Source: Aquimonas sp041395245 (GTDB lineage: Bacteria; Pseudomonadota; Gammaproteobacteria; Xanthomonadales; Xanthomonadaceae). From it: DNA of 64,000 bases. The notes beneath the pieces were generated by a model. That model did not search any database. It saw nothing but the letters and a program-made list of their open reading frames with translations, and had not been told where the DNA came from. The DNA is taken from assembly GCA_041395245.1 (NCBI GenBank), contig JAWLAY010000009.1:124001-188000 (forward strand). Reading direction: 5' to 3'. The first letter of the stretch is position 1, and every line of letters begins with the position of its first letter. Both the position numbers and the translations under genes were made by a program. Positions 37,619 to 45,814 of the stretch are shown here, in pieces.

Positions 37619-39382
37619 ATGCGTAGCCATTTCTGCGGTCTCGTCGACGAGACCCTGATCGAACAGTCGGTCGTTCTTTGCGGTTGGGCGGATGTCGCCC
37701 GCAATCTCGGCGGCGTGTGTTTCATTGATCTGCGTGATCATGAAGGCATCGTGCAGGTGGTGATCGAACCCGACCAGCGCGAGGTGTTCGCGGTGGCCGA
37801 GCAGGTGGGCTATGAAGATGTGCTGCGAGTGACCGGCATCGTGCGGGCACGTCACAGCGTCAATGACAAATTGCGCAGCGGGCGGATCGAAGTGATTGCT
37901 TCGCGGATCGAGATTCTCAACAAGGCCGCCAAGTTACCGTTCTACTCGCACGAAAATCCCGGCGAGGACATCCGCCTGAAGTATCGCTATCTGGACATCC
38001 GTCGTCCCGCGATGCAGCGCATGCTGCGCAAGCGCACGGCATTGGTTCGCGCGCTGCGGCATTACCTGGATTCGCGCGGTTTTCAGGATATCGAAACACC
38101 GATCCTCACCAAGGCAACGCCGGAAGGCGCGCGCGACTATCTGGTGCCCTCGCGCGTGCATGCGGGCGAGTTCTTCGCCCTTCCGCAATCACCGCAGTTG
38201 TTCAAGCAGTTGCTGATGATGGCGGGCATGGATCGCTACTATCAGATCGCGCGCTGTTTCCGCGACGAGGACCTGCGCGCGGATCGCCAGCCCGAGTTCA
38301 CCCAGCTCGACATGGAGTTCGCCTTCGTGGAAGAGCGCGATGTGCAGGACTTTGTCGAAGGCATGATCCGTCACATCTTCAAGGACGTGCAGCAGGTCGA
38401 ACTGGTCGATCCGTTCCCGCGCATGAGCTATGCCGAAGCCATGCGGCGCTATGGCTCGGACAAGCCCGATCTGCGTATCGACCTGGAGTTCACCGACATC
38501 GCCGAGCTGGTGAAGACCTGCGAGTTCAAGGTGTTCACCGACTGGGCCAATCACGAGGATGGCCGTGTGGTGGCGCTGCGCGTGCCGAATGCCACGCTGT
38601 CGCGCAAGCAGATCGATGACTATGCCGCGTTTGTCGCGCGCTATGGTGCCAAGGGACTGGCCTGGATGCGGGTGGACGATGTGGCCAAGGGACGCGAGGG
38701 AATCAACTCGCCGATTGCCAAGTTCCTCGACGATACCGCGCTGAACGCAATTCTCAGCGCCACGGCGGCACAGACCGGTGACATGATTTTCTTCGGTGCC
38801 GGTGTCTACAAGACCGTCTGCGATTTCATGGGTGCGCTGCGTCTGAAGGTCGGCAAGGATCTGGGTCGCGTCGAAAATACCTGGAAGCCGTTGTGGGTCA
38901 CCGACTTTCCGATGTTCGAGTGGGACGACGAAGCCGCGCGTTATGTCGCCCTGCATCATCCGTTCACCGCGCCCTCGGTGGACGATGTGGCCGATCTGCG
39001 TGCCAATGCGCGCATCGCGGTCAGCCGTGGCTACGACATGGTGCTGAATGGCAACGAGATCGGCGGTGGTTCGATCCGCATCCATCGGCCGGAAATGCAG
39101 TCGGCGGTGTTCGACCTGCTGGGTATCGGCGCAGAGGAAGCGGAAGCCAAGTTCGGCTTCCTGCTCGAAGCCCTGCGCTACGGCGCACCGCCACACGGCG
39201 GCATCGCCTTCGGCATCGATCGCATCGCGGCCTTGATGGCAGGCACCGAATCTATTCGCGACGTGATCGCCTTCCCGAAGACGGCCTCCGCTCAGTGTCT
39301 GCTGACCAGCGCGCCATCAACGATCAGTGATGCGCAATTGCAGGAGTTGCACATCAAGACCGACCTCGACGTACGAGGCTAA
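37619..39382 (+). CDS. aspS: Aspartyl-tRNA synthetase, bacterial type
   Basis: A 587-residue class II synthetase that charges tRNA-Asp. It has an N-terminal OB-fold anticodon domain (about 1-105), class II motif 2 (FRDEDLRADRQPEFTQLD), a bacterial GAD insertion (about 290-410) and motif 3 (GIAFGIDRIAALMAG). Similarity to E. coli AspRS runs over the full length. The anticodon-domain residue that is His in many non-discriminating enzymes is Leu here (ARNLGG), which hints at a discriminating enzyme, though one residue is weak evidence. Start at ATG 37619 (MRSHFCG), matching the family; the upstream extension is not conserved. Confidence 0.95.
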   Translation: MRSHFCGLVDETLIEQSVVLCGWADVARNLGGVCFIDLRDHEGIVQVVIEPDQREVFAVAEQVGYEDVLRVTGIVRARHSVNDKLRSGRIEVIASRIEILNKAAKLPFYSHENPGEDIRLKYRYLDIRRPAMQRMLRKRTALVRALRHYLDSRGFQDIETPILTKATPEGARDYLVPSRVHAGEFFALPQSPQLFKQLLMMAGMDRYYQIARCFRDEDLRADRQPEFTQLDMEFAFVEERDVQDFVEGMIRHIFKDVQQVELVDPFPRMSYAEAMRRYGSDKPDLRIDLEFTDIAELVKTCEFKVFTDWANHEDGRVVALRVPNATLSRKQIDDYAAFVARYGAKGLAWMRVDDVAKGREGINSPIAKFLDDTALNAILSATAAQTGDMIFFGAGVYKTVCDFMGALRLKVGKDLGRVENTWKPLWVTDFPMFEWDDEAARYVALHHPFTAPSVDDVADLRANARIAVSRGYDMVLNGNEIGGGSIRIHRPEMQSAVFDLLGIGAEEAEAKFGFLLEALRYGAPPHGGIAFGIDRIAALMAGTESIRDVIAFPKTASAQCLLTSAPSTISDAQLQELHIKTDLDVRG

Positions 39383-39394
39383 GGAATCCCGCCG

Positions 39395-40045
39395 ATGGCA
39401 CCCAATATCTATCCGATTTTTGCTGTGCCGCAAGCAGAGGCGTTCTATCCTGAACCGGATGCGCTGAATGCTGAACTGAAGGCCTTGCTGCTTCGTCGAG
39501 AGGCCGAGGGTTATCGCAATCCCACGCCTTCGTTGCAGCAGCAAGCAGGGGTTTTTGAGAGCGACTTCACCCTGTTCTCCTGGCAAGAGCCCTGTATCCA
39601 ACAGTTGCGCGCATTTTGTTGGTCCAATCTGGGGCAAACCATTCAGGCGTTGAACGGCTACAGCGACGCCGACATGGCTCGACTGCAGATCTTTTCGCAC
39701 ACCTGGTATCACGTTACCCGCAAGGGTGGTTTCACCATCGATCATATCCACCCAATGGCGTCGTGGTCAGGGGTCTACTGCGTCAGCCCCGGAAGCGAAG
39801 TTCCCGGCAGGCCGGACTCCGGAGCCCTGCGCTTCCGCAACCCGCACTACTACAGCAGTGTCTTTCTGGATGCAGGCAACTTACGGCCCAAGGCACCCTA
39901 TAACCACGGATCCTGGAGCGTGAAGTTCAAGGCGGGACAGTTGGTGCTGTTTCCTTCATGGCTATCGCACGAAGTGATGCCTTATTTTGGCGACGACGAG
40001 CGCATCACGATCGCATTCAACTGCTGGTTCAAGATGCACGACTGA
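39395..40045 (+). CDS. TIGR02466-type putative 2OG-Fe(II) oxygenase
   Basis: A 216-residue protein of the TIGR02466 family, a predicted 2-oxoglutarate/iron(II) dioxygenase. The cupin-like core is visible: HIHPMASWSGVYCV, which supplies metal ligands, then LVLFPSWLSHEVMPY with the distal His and RITIAFNCWF with the 2OG-binding Arg. It starts 12 bases after aspS. Substrate unknown. Its 3' end overlaps by about 64 bases the convergent small membrane-protein ORF. Confidence 0.85.
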   Translation: MAPNIYPIFAVPQAEAFYPEPDALNAELKALLLRREAEGYRNPTPSLQQQAGVFESDFTLFSWQEPCIQQLRAFCWSNLGQTIQALNGYSDADMARLQIFSHTWYHVTRKGGFTIDHIHPMASWSGVYCVSPGSEVPGRPDSGALRFRNPHYYSSVFLDAGNLRPKAPYNHGSWSVKFKAGQLVLFPSWLSHEVMPYFGDDERITIAFNCWFKMHD

Positions 40046-40350
40046 AGACCTCGATGCCTGTACTGGAAATGCGCTCCATGCGGAGCAGTGCGGGAGCCGC
40101 CCCGGATGCCGCTGTTGTTCCGGCGAGGGGAGAGTTCGACCGTTTGATGCCGACAACAACGCGCCATCAGCAAGCTGGTTGCGGGCCAGACCACTGCCCA
40201 GAAGGGCAGCCAACCCAGCCATTCGGTCCGTCCCTGCAATGGGCCCAGCAAGACCAAGGTGCTTCCCACCGACAGCCACACCCACAGGACGTGGAGCAAT
40301 ACCCCATGGGGCACTCGGGGCTCTGAATCGCAAAGACGGAACGACGACAT
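39982..40350 (-). CDS. Putative small membrane protein
   Basis: A 122-codon frame from an ATG at 40350 with AGGAG eight bases upstream. The first 65 residues look like a real small membrane protein with two hydrophobic helices separated by a short loop (HGVLLHVLWVWLSVGSTLVLL and LGWLPFWAVVWPATSLLMA). The remainder is polar and Cys/His/Arg-rich and overlaps the end of the oxygenase gene, so the natural C-terminus may be shorter (a frameshift or a coding tail of low constraint). Without it the 40046-40413 interval would be empty. Confidence 0.45.
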   Translation of the reverse strand: MSSFRLCDSEPRVPHGVLLHVLWVWLSVGSTLVLLGPLQGRTEWLGWLPFWAVVWPATSLLMARCCRHQTVELSPRRNNSGIRGGSRTAPHGAHFQYRHRGLQSCILNQQLNAIVMRSSSPK

Positions 40351-40413
40351 GACGTGCACTCCTGACGAGGAGTGCTCAGCGTGAATGACGCCGGTCTCAG
40401 CAGCTGAGACAGC

Positions 40414-41349
40414 TCACTGCTCGCCTTGTGCTCGCCAATCCTGCAGCGCTTCCGCCGCTGCTTCACGGCCGATTTCGATCAGTTCCGGAGCACGCCAGAA
40501 CTCGTAGAACATGGCGCTGTCGCGCGGCACGCGAATCACGATGTCCGGTGGGTCCATCGCCAGCTGCATGCGCCCGAGTTGCGCCTGCATGGTGTCCAGC
40601 GAACGCGCCATCAAATCCACCAGCCCCGGCGAGGGCGGCACGGCAGGCGTATCACGGCGCTCGGCGAAGTTGGCCGTGATCGATTCAATGAAGGCGCTGA
40701 CCCGTGCACGATAGCCCTCGGCCACAGGCGTCGGTGTCGGCGTCGGCATGGATTTCGCGACCTGCATCCAGGGTCGATGGGGATTGATGGCATTGACCTC
40801 CACAGCCACCACCAGATCGGCATGCATCTGTCGCGTGGCCGCAATCGGTACCGGCGCCAGCAAGCCGCCGTCCACCAGGTCGCGTCCGTTCAGACGGTGC
40901 GGCGTGAACACCGCAGGGATGGCAATCGACGCGCGAATGGCATCAAACAATGGACCGCGATTGAGCCAGACCTCGCGCTGTGCGTGCAGGTCGGTGGCGA
41001 CGGCCGTGAACGGAATCGGCAGGTCTTCAATCGCGTGTTCGCCCACCAGCTCACGCAACACGCCGATGATCCGCTCGCCACGAATCAGGCCCGGCACGCC
41101 GAAACCGAAATCCAGCAGGCGCAACACGTCGCTGCGCTGCAATGCGCAGATCCAGTCTCGATAGTTGCCGAGGCTGCCCGCGGCATGGATACCGCCGACC
41201 AGCGCGCCCATCGACGATCCGGCGATGCCGGCAATGCGGAAGCCCTCACGCTGCAGTACCTCGATCACACCGATGTGGGCAAGCCCACGCGCACCGCCGG
41301 AACCCAGCACCAATGCAACGCTTGGCGCACTCGCATCAAGCATTGGCAT
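40414..41349 (-). CDS. Patatin-like phospholipase (RssA/NTE type)
   Basis: A 311-residue acyl hydrolase with a Ser-Asp dyad. The oxyanion loop is GSGGARG (16-22), the nucleophile elbow GSSMG (44-48) and the second dyad motif DGG in LVDGGLLAPVPI (about 160). A C-terminal helical region follows. There is no export signal, so it probably acts on cytoplasmic-face phospholipids or lysophospholipids. The start overlaps the stop of the upstream YafY-like regulator by 14 bases, indicating an operon; an ATG two codons later is also possible. Confidence 0.9.
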   Translation of the reverse strand: MPMLDASAPSVALVLGSGGARGLAHIGVIEVLQREGFRIAGIAGSSMGALVGGIHAAGSLGNYRDWICALQRSDVLRLLDFGFGVPGLIRGERIIGVLRELVGEHAIEDLPIPFTAVATDLHAQREVWLNRGPLFDAIRASIAIPAVFTPHRLNGRDLVDGGLLAPVPIAATRQMHADLVVAVEVNAINPHRPWMQVAKSMPTPTPTPVAEGYRARVSAFIESITANFAERRDTPAVPPSPGLVDLMARSLDTMQAQLGRMQLAMDPPDIVIRVPRDSAMFYEFWRAPELIEIGREAAAEALQDWRAQGEQ

Positions 41350-42322
41350 AGGCGCTCAACGCCAGTTGCAACAGAATGCGCGCCTCCTGCCGCAGCGAAG
41401 GCGGCGCAAGCACTTCCGCATCCGGTCCGTATTTCAGAATGTCCATCAGCAACTCACGTGGATGGCTGTAGGGAAGTTTCAATTCGTAGCGACCATCGGG
41501 CAGGAATCGACCTTCCTGCTTCGAGTGCCAGTGTTCGTCGGCGACCCAGCGCGCCGCATGCGCGGAGAACACAATGGTGGCCACCGCCTTGGGCGTCCCG
41601 GAAAAAATTCCGTAGCTGGAACTCAGATGCTGCTTGAGTTCCTCCTCGGCAACATCGATGGCCGTGTCGTCCTGGCCTTGTGCCTGGCGAATGCGATCCA
41701 GCGCAAAGCTGCGCAAGGCCTCGCGATCATGATCCCAGGCATCCAGATACCAGTGGTCGCGATAATGCGTCAGCCGTTGCGGCGAGACGCGGCGTTGCGT
41801 CAGGGTGTCGGTGGATCGGGCGCGGTAGTCGAAACGCAGTCGCTTGCGAGCCAGCACGGCACTGGCAACCGGTCGAAAGCTCGCCTGTTCCTGCGACCGA
41901 CTGCCATGACCCAGAACGCGAATCCGGTCCAGCGGCCACCGTTTGCCGCCCGCCTGCTCCGCCAGCAGGCTGTCGATCCGGCCACGCAGCGGCTCCAGCG
42001 CCTCGGCCAGCAAGCCCGAGCCTGCGCCAGTCCGCGCCAGCAACTGTTGCGCGGCCAGCAATGCATGCAGTTCGTCGGCACTCAGCCATAGCCCCGGCAG
42101 CTCGAAGCGATGCCCCTCCCCCGAGGCGTAATAGAACCCCGCGGGATCGTCCGAAGACTCGAGCGGCGCCCCCAACTGATCACGCAGGAACGCGACATCG
42201 CGATACAGCGAGGCGCGCGAACACTGCAGTTCTTCCATCAGGCGCGATGCGGGCAGGGGATAGCGCGCCTGACTGAGCAGGCGATGCAGGGTGTGGATGC
42301 GTTCGATCTGGCGCTTTTCCAT
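41336..42322 (-). CDS. YafY-like HTH/WYL transcriptional regulator
   Basis: A 328-residue regulator. The N-terminal helix-turn-helix (about 1-60) has SRLMEELQCSRASLYRDVAFLRDQ as its DNA-reading part (split here over two helices), and the WYL domain (about 135-220) carries HYRDHWYLDAWDHDREALRSFALDRI. A WCX C-terminal domain follows. The ATG at 42322 (MEKRQIERIHTL) is preferred over one nine codons upstream. It is co-transcribed with the patatin gene and divergent from the next plus-strand gene. Confidence 0.9.
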   Translation of the reverse strand: MEKRQIERIHTLHRLLSQARYPLPASRLMEELQCSRASLYRDVAFLRDQLGAPLESSDDPAGFYYASGEGHRFELPGLWLSADELHALLAAQQLLARTGAGSGLLAEALEPLRGRIDSLLAEQAGGKRWPLDRIRVLGHGSRSQEQASFRPVASAVLARKRLRFDYRARSTDTLTQRRVSPQRLTHYRDHWYLDAWDHDREALRSFALDRIRQAQGQDDTAIDVAEEELKQHLSSSYGIFSGTPKAVATIVFSAHAARWVADEHWHSKQEGRFLPDGRYELKLPYSHPRELLMDILKYGPDAEVLAPPSLRQEARILLQLALSAYANA

Positions 42323-42412
42323 GGCGGCATTGTGCCTCAAGGCGCGCACAACGCCGGCATGTCATGCGCGGCTTAACCGGCCTCTAACCGCCTGCACCCT
42401 AGCCTTCCGCGC

Positions 42413-43063
42413 ATGCCTTCCGTGTCTCTCCCGATGCGCCCACGCGCCCTGCCTTTCGCCAGCGATGCACCGATTCCCGGACTGCGTCGCAAGGCAGTGC
42501 TGGGGAGCCTGCTGATTCAGGTGGTGATTGGCGCTTTCGTCATGAGCCAAGTGAATCGACTTCCACCTGGCGCGACGGACGACATGCCACTGCAAGTCGA
42601 GTGGATTCCGGCCACGTCGGTCCAGCCACCGGTATCACCGCCACCGCCGTCCACGCCGAAACCTGCATTGCCTGCCCCGCCGCCACGAATGCCCGTGGCA
42701 AGTCAACCGGTCGCCGAGGTCGCGCCCTCCGCGCCGATGGAAACCGTCGCAACGCCGCGTCTGCAGAATCAGATATCTGCCTGGGGACAACCGACCACGC
42801 CGAAACCCTCACCGCGTATCGAGCGCTGGCGCGGTCAACCTTTGCCGCGCTTGCCGGGTCGCGAGGAGGCCTTCGTCGAAGGCATCCACACCCGTGATCG
42901 CCCTTCGCCACAACAACGTGTGCAGGCCATTGCGGGCATGTTTCTGGGCGCCCGCCCCTACGACTGCGACGACGTCGCCCGCAAGATGCGCTCGAACATC
43001 AGCGCCGCCGAGCGTCAACGCCTGATCGAGGACGAACGGCGCCTGTGCACCCGCGGCCGGTGA
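42413..43063 (+). CDS. Hypothetical membrane-anchored, proline-rich protein
   Basis: A 216-residue protein with one membrane segment (about residues 27-46, VLGSLLIQVVIGAFVMS) and a periplasmic proline/alanine-rich spacer (about 65-100). The small C-terminal domain (about 155-216) contains two cysteines (YDCDDV and RLCTRG). The topology resembles TonB-like or division-protein spacers, but no domain is recognised. Function unknown. Confidence 0.7.
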   Translation: MPSVSLPMRPRALPFASDAPIPGLRRKAVLGSLLIQVVIGAFVMSQVNRLPPGATDDMPLQVEWIPATSVQPPVSPPPPSTPKPALPAPPPRMPVASQPVAEVAPSAPMETVATPRLQNQISAWGQPTTPKPSPRIERWRGQPLPRLPGREEAFVEGIHTRDRPSPQQRVQAIAGMFLGARPYDCDDVARKMRSNISAAERQRLIEDERRLCTRGR

Positions 43064-43271
43064 GTCGAGCGACCGCGAGCGGCCTCACTCACTGGTCGTC
43101 GGCATTCTCCACACGCTGCCACCGGACGCGCGCAATGGTTATGCCACGCTGGCAACGGCCGCAACGCAACAGACGCGCCGCGCCGTGGACCGCTACACTG
43201 TCGGCGAGTTTGCTGACCTGTTGTCTGTTTCGGCGTGGCGTCGCCGACGATGTACTTGGAAAACCATAACA

Positions 43272-44045
43272 ATGAAAGACAAGTCGGAGATCGTCTCCAA
43301 CTGGCTACCGCGATACACCGGCGTGCCGCTGGACCAATTCGGGCAGCACATCTTGCTGACCAATTTCGGGGGCTACCTCAACACATTCTCGCGATTGACC
43401 GGCGCAGAAATCGTTGGTCTGGACCGCCCGATGCCCAGCGCCACGGCCGATGGCATCACCATGATCAACTTCGGCATGGGCAGCGCCAATGCCGCCACCA
43501 TGATGGACCTGCTCAGCGCGATTTCGCCCAAAGCGGTGCTGTTTCTTGGTAAGTGCGGTGGGCTGAAGCGCAAAAACGAACTCGGCGATCTGGTGCTGCC
43601 GATTGCCGCCATCCGTGGCGAAGGCACGTCGAATGACTATCTGCCCCCCGAAGTACCTGCGTTGCCGGCATTTGCTCTGCAACGCGCGGTATCCACCATG
43701 ATCCGCGATCTGGATCACGACTACTGGACGGGCACGGTCTACACCACCAATCGGCGCGTCTGGGAGCACGACGAGCAATTCAAGGACTATCTGCGCAAAC
43801 TGCGCTGCATGGCCATCGACATGGAAACCGCGACGGTGTTCGCCGCCGGATTCGCCAACAGCATTCCCAGTGGCGCGCTGTTGCTGGTATCCGACCAGCC
43901 AATGATCCCGGAAGGTGTGAAGACCGAAGCCTCGGACAAGAAGATCACCGAGAACTTCGTCGAACGTCACATCCAGATCGGCATTGAGGCACTACGCCTG
44001 ATCCGCCGTCACGGAAAATCGGTCAAGCATCTTCGTTTTGATTGA
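43272..44045 (+). CDS. AMP nucleosidase-like phosphorylase-fold protein
   Basis: A 257-residue nucleoside-phosphorylase-superfamily protein, equivalent to the catalytic half of AMP nucleosidase (AMP to adenine and ribose 5-phosphate). Core motifs are INFGMGSANAATMMDLL, VLFLGKCGGLK, and the nucleoside-binding segment MAIDMETATVFAAGF, followed by LLLVSDQP. The short length (versus 484 in E. coli Amn) matches the shorter AMP nucleosidase-like group. The related MTA/SAH nucleosidases are an alternative assignment. Start ATG at 43272. Confidence 0.85.
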   Translation: MKDKSEIVSNWLPRYTGVPLDQFGQHILLTNFGGYLNTFSRLTGAEIVGLDRPMPSATADGITMINFGMGSANAATMMDLLSAISPKAVLFLGKCGGLKRKNELGDLVLPIAAIRGEGTSNDYLPPEVPALPAFALQRAVSTMIRDLDHDYWTGTVYTTNRRVWEHDEQFKDYLRKLRCMAIDMETATVFAAGFANSIPSGALLLVSDQPMIPEGVKTEASDKKITENFVERHIQIGIEALRLIRRHGKSVKHLRFD

Positions 44046-44060
44046 GACTGCGCGGACCTT

Positions 44061-44093
44061 CTATCGGGCTTGACGCATGATCAAGCCCGATAG
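44061..44093. repeat. Perfect 13-bp inverted repeat (hairpin)
   Basis: CTATCGGGCTTGA and TCAAGCCCGATAG pair without mismatch around a 7-base loop, 15 bases past the AMP nucleosidase stop. There is no U-tract on either strand, so it is not a canonical intrinsic terminator. It may protect or end transcripts of the two convergent genes. Confidence 0.75.
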
Positions 44094-44149
44094 GCTCTGC
44101 GGGTCGACGCGCATCCAACACATTGCATCACGCGCTGAAACTGCGGCGC

Positions 44150-44479
44150 TCAGCCTTCTGCCTGCCAAAGAAAGGTGAACGAAATCACGTCGGGCGTCGG
44201 CTTGCCTTCGGTGAATCGCACCTTGCAGGCGAAATCGCGTTGCTGCGGTTCGCCCTCATCACGGCGCAGGAAGCTGACCACCCGCAACTCGATCGTGTCA
44301 TCGTCATTGGTTTTGACACTGTCCGCACTGCGTTTGGTATCGATCTCGAAACTGCTGCCCGCATCGCGCTGCAGGGCGTGACGCGCTGATTCAAAGCACG
44401 CCTCCATAGCCGCGTCTTGTTGGCTCACCCCACAGGCGGACAACAGCAAAACGATGAAACCGACAACCCCAATGCGCAT
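44150..44479 (-). CDS. Small predicted lipoprotein
   Basis: A 109-residue protein with a lipoprotein signal peptide (MRIGVVGFIVLLLSAC, lipobox LLSAC with Cys 16). The soluble part has two cysteines (EACFES and FACKVR), possibly disulfide-bonded, and a beta-rich end. No family recognised. Convergent with the AMP nucleosidase gene. Confidence 0.78.
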   Translation of the reverse strand: MRIGVVGFIVLLLSACGVSQQDAAMEACFESARHALQRDAGSSFEIDTKRSADSVKTNDDDTIELRVVSFLRRDEGEPQQRDFACKVRFTEGKPTPDVISFTFLWQAEG

Positions 44480-44630
44480 GACTGCCTCCCTGTTCGATTC
44501 GGTTCGACCTGTTCAGTCGATCAAAGACCCGCGCAACAGCACTTGTCACCGCATCCTTGCAAGAATCCAGCCATCCTTGAGCCAGGGCCGCTGAGAACCT
44601 GGCGGTGTCCGATCTGCCCGCAATGGCCCT

Positions 44631-44796
44631 AGGAGCCTGTCGGACTTGAAGAATCGAAGCGAAAATTCGGCTGGGCGAGGCCAGTTTTTTGCCCGTTTCG
44701 CAGGGCAATAGTTGAACTATTGCCCAAGGAAGCGGCGAAAAATGGACCGTCCAGACGGATTTGCAGCCGATTCCCTTTCAAGTCCGACAGGCTCCT
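44631..44796. repeat. Palindromic interspersed repeat, copy 2 (MITE-like, inverted relative to copy 1)
   Basis: A 166-bp element that is the reverse complement of the 4803-4967 repeat, with only a handful of substitutions and one base of indel by eye. The terminal repeats are AGGAGCCTGTCGGACTTGAA and its exact complement at the right end. The centre GCAATAGTT-G-AACTATTGC is at 44705-44723. Both ends are flanked to give CCTAGGAG and CTCCTAG. The stop codon of the adjacent Grx4 gene falls at the right edge of this copy. Confidence 0.92.
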
Positions 44797-45724
44797 AGTA
44801 GCGCGGCACACTGCGGTCGATCTGTTGCGACCAGGCCTCAATGCCGCCTTCCACGTTGAACACCTGACGGAAGCCCAAGCCACGAAAATGCTCCGCCGCC
44901 TGCGCACTGGAAATGCCGTGATGGCAAAGGAACGCCAGCGCCGAATCCTTCGGCAAGCCCTCCAGCTCGGCGGCGGTGTCCTCGCTCAGCACCCGATGCG
45001 GGTGCGGAAAACTCGCGTAGGCGCGATCACTGTCCGGCCGTACATCAATGACCGTGATGTCACCTTGAGCAAGGCGTTCTGCCAGAGCCTGCACCGACAA
45101 AGGCTGCACCGACGGCGGCGCGTTCGGATTGCGGATCGAAAGGCCAGCGCCGCGCACGTCTTCTACCCAGTCGATCTCCAGTCCGCGCGCGCGCGGCGCG
45201 CTGGCGAGATCGAAGTGCACGCGAATACCCTGCGACTCGGCAACGATCTCCTGACCGGTCACTGGCTTCAACTGGAATTGCGCATTGAAGCGGCCATCGA
45301 TGCCCAGATGCAGTGCCAGCGACGGATCGTTGTTCTGCAGCGCCGCGCGAATCGCCTCGGCAGCCGCCTCGGTAATGTGAATCTCGGGCGGCGTACGATC
45401 GGGCGGCGCCACACCGAACAGCGCATGCAGTTCGCCTGAATTGAGCATCGACTCGATGATGTCGCTACCGCCAACCAGCTCACCCTGCACGTACAACTGT
45501 GGGATGGTCGGCCAGCTTCCGTAGACTTTGATGCCTTCGCGAATGTCCGCATCGGTCAGCACATCGACGGTATGGAACGCATCCACCACCGCAGACAAAG
45601 CGCCGACTGCCTTGGCTGAGAATCCGCAACGCGGGGCAGTCGCAGTGCCCTTCATGAACAGCACGACACGGTGCTCGCTCAGCAGGGTTTCAATACGGGA
45701 ACGCAGGGCGGGGTCGAGCAACAT
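44795..45724 (-). CDS. grxD: Grx4-type monothiol glutaredoxin fused to HesB-like and rhodanese domains
   Basis: A 309-residue three-domain protein. Residues about 5-105 form a monothiol glutaredoxin with the CGFS active site (33-36) and WPTIPQLYVQGELVGG, as in iron-sulfur-carrying Grx4. Residues about 113-200 resemble the A-type carrier/HesB fold (ITEAAAEAIRAAL and LEIDWVEDV) but lack its cysteines. Residues about 210-305 form a rhodanese with active-site loop CHHGISS. The architecture suggests a role in Fe-S cluster or persulfide handling. The TAG stop (44795-44797) straddles the end of the palindromic repeat, so the last residues may have been reset by its insertion. Confidence 0.9.
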   Translation of the reverse strand: MLLDPALRSRIETLLSEHRVVLFMKGTATAPRCGFSAKAVGALSAVVDAFHTVDVLTDADIREGIKVYGSWPTIPQLYVQGELVGGSDIIESMLNSGELHALFGVAPPDRTPPEIHITEAAAEAIRAALQNNDPSLALHLGIDGRFNAQFQLKPVTGQEIVAESQGIRVHFDLASAPRARGLEIDWVEDVRGAGLSIRNPNAPPSVQPLSVQALAERLAQGDITVIDVRPDSDRAYASFPHPHRVLSEDTAAELEGLPKDSALAFLCHHGISSAQAAEHFRGLGFRQVFNVEGGIEAWSQQIDRSVPRY

Positions 45725-45814
45725 CGCAAATTCCAGAATATAAAGGTTGTGACAGTGTAGGTGGAAACAGTGCTGTCTACTCGGTTTGCCCTTCGTCGCA
45801 CCGCTGGCGCGAAA

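Noticed and set aside
39958..40326. Plus-strand 122-codon frame past the TIGR02466 gene
   Set aside because: Overlaps the end of the oxygenase gene in another frame and has no ribosome site; the minus-strand small membrane protein is better supported.
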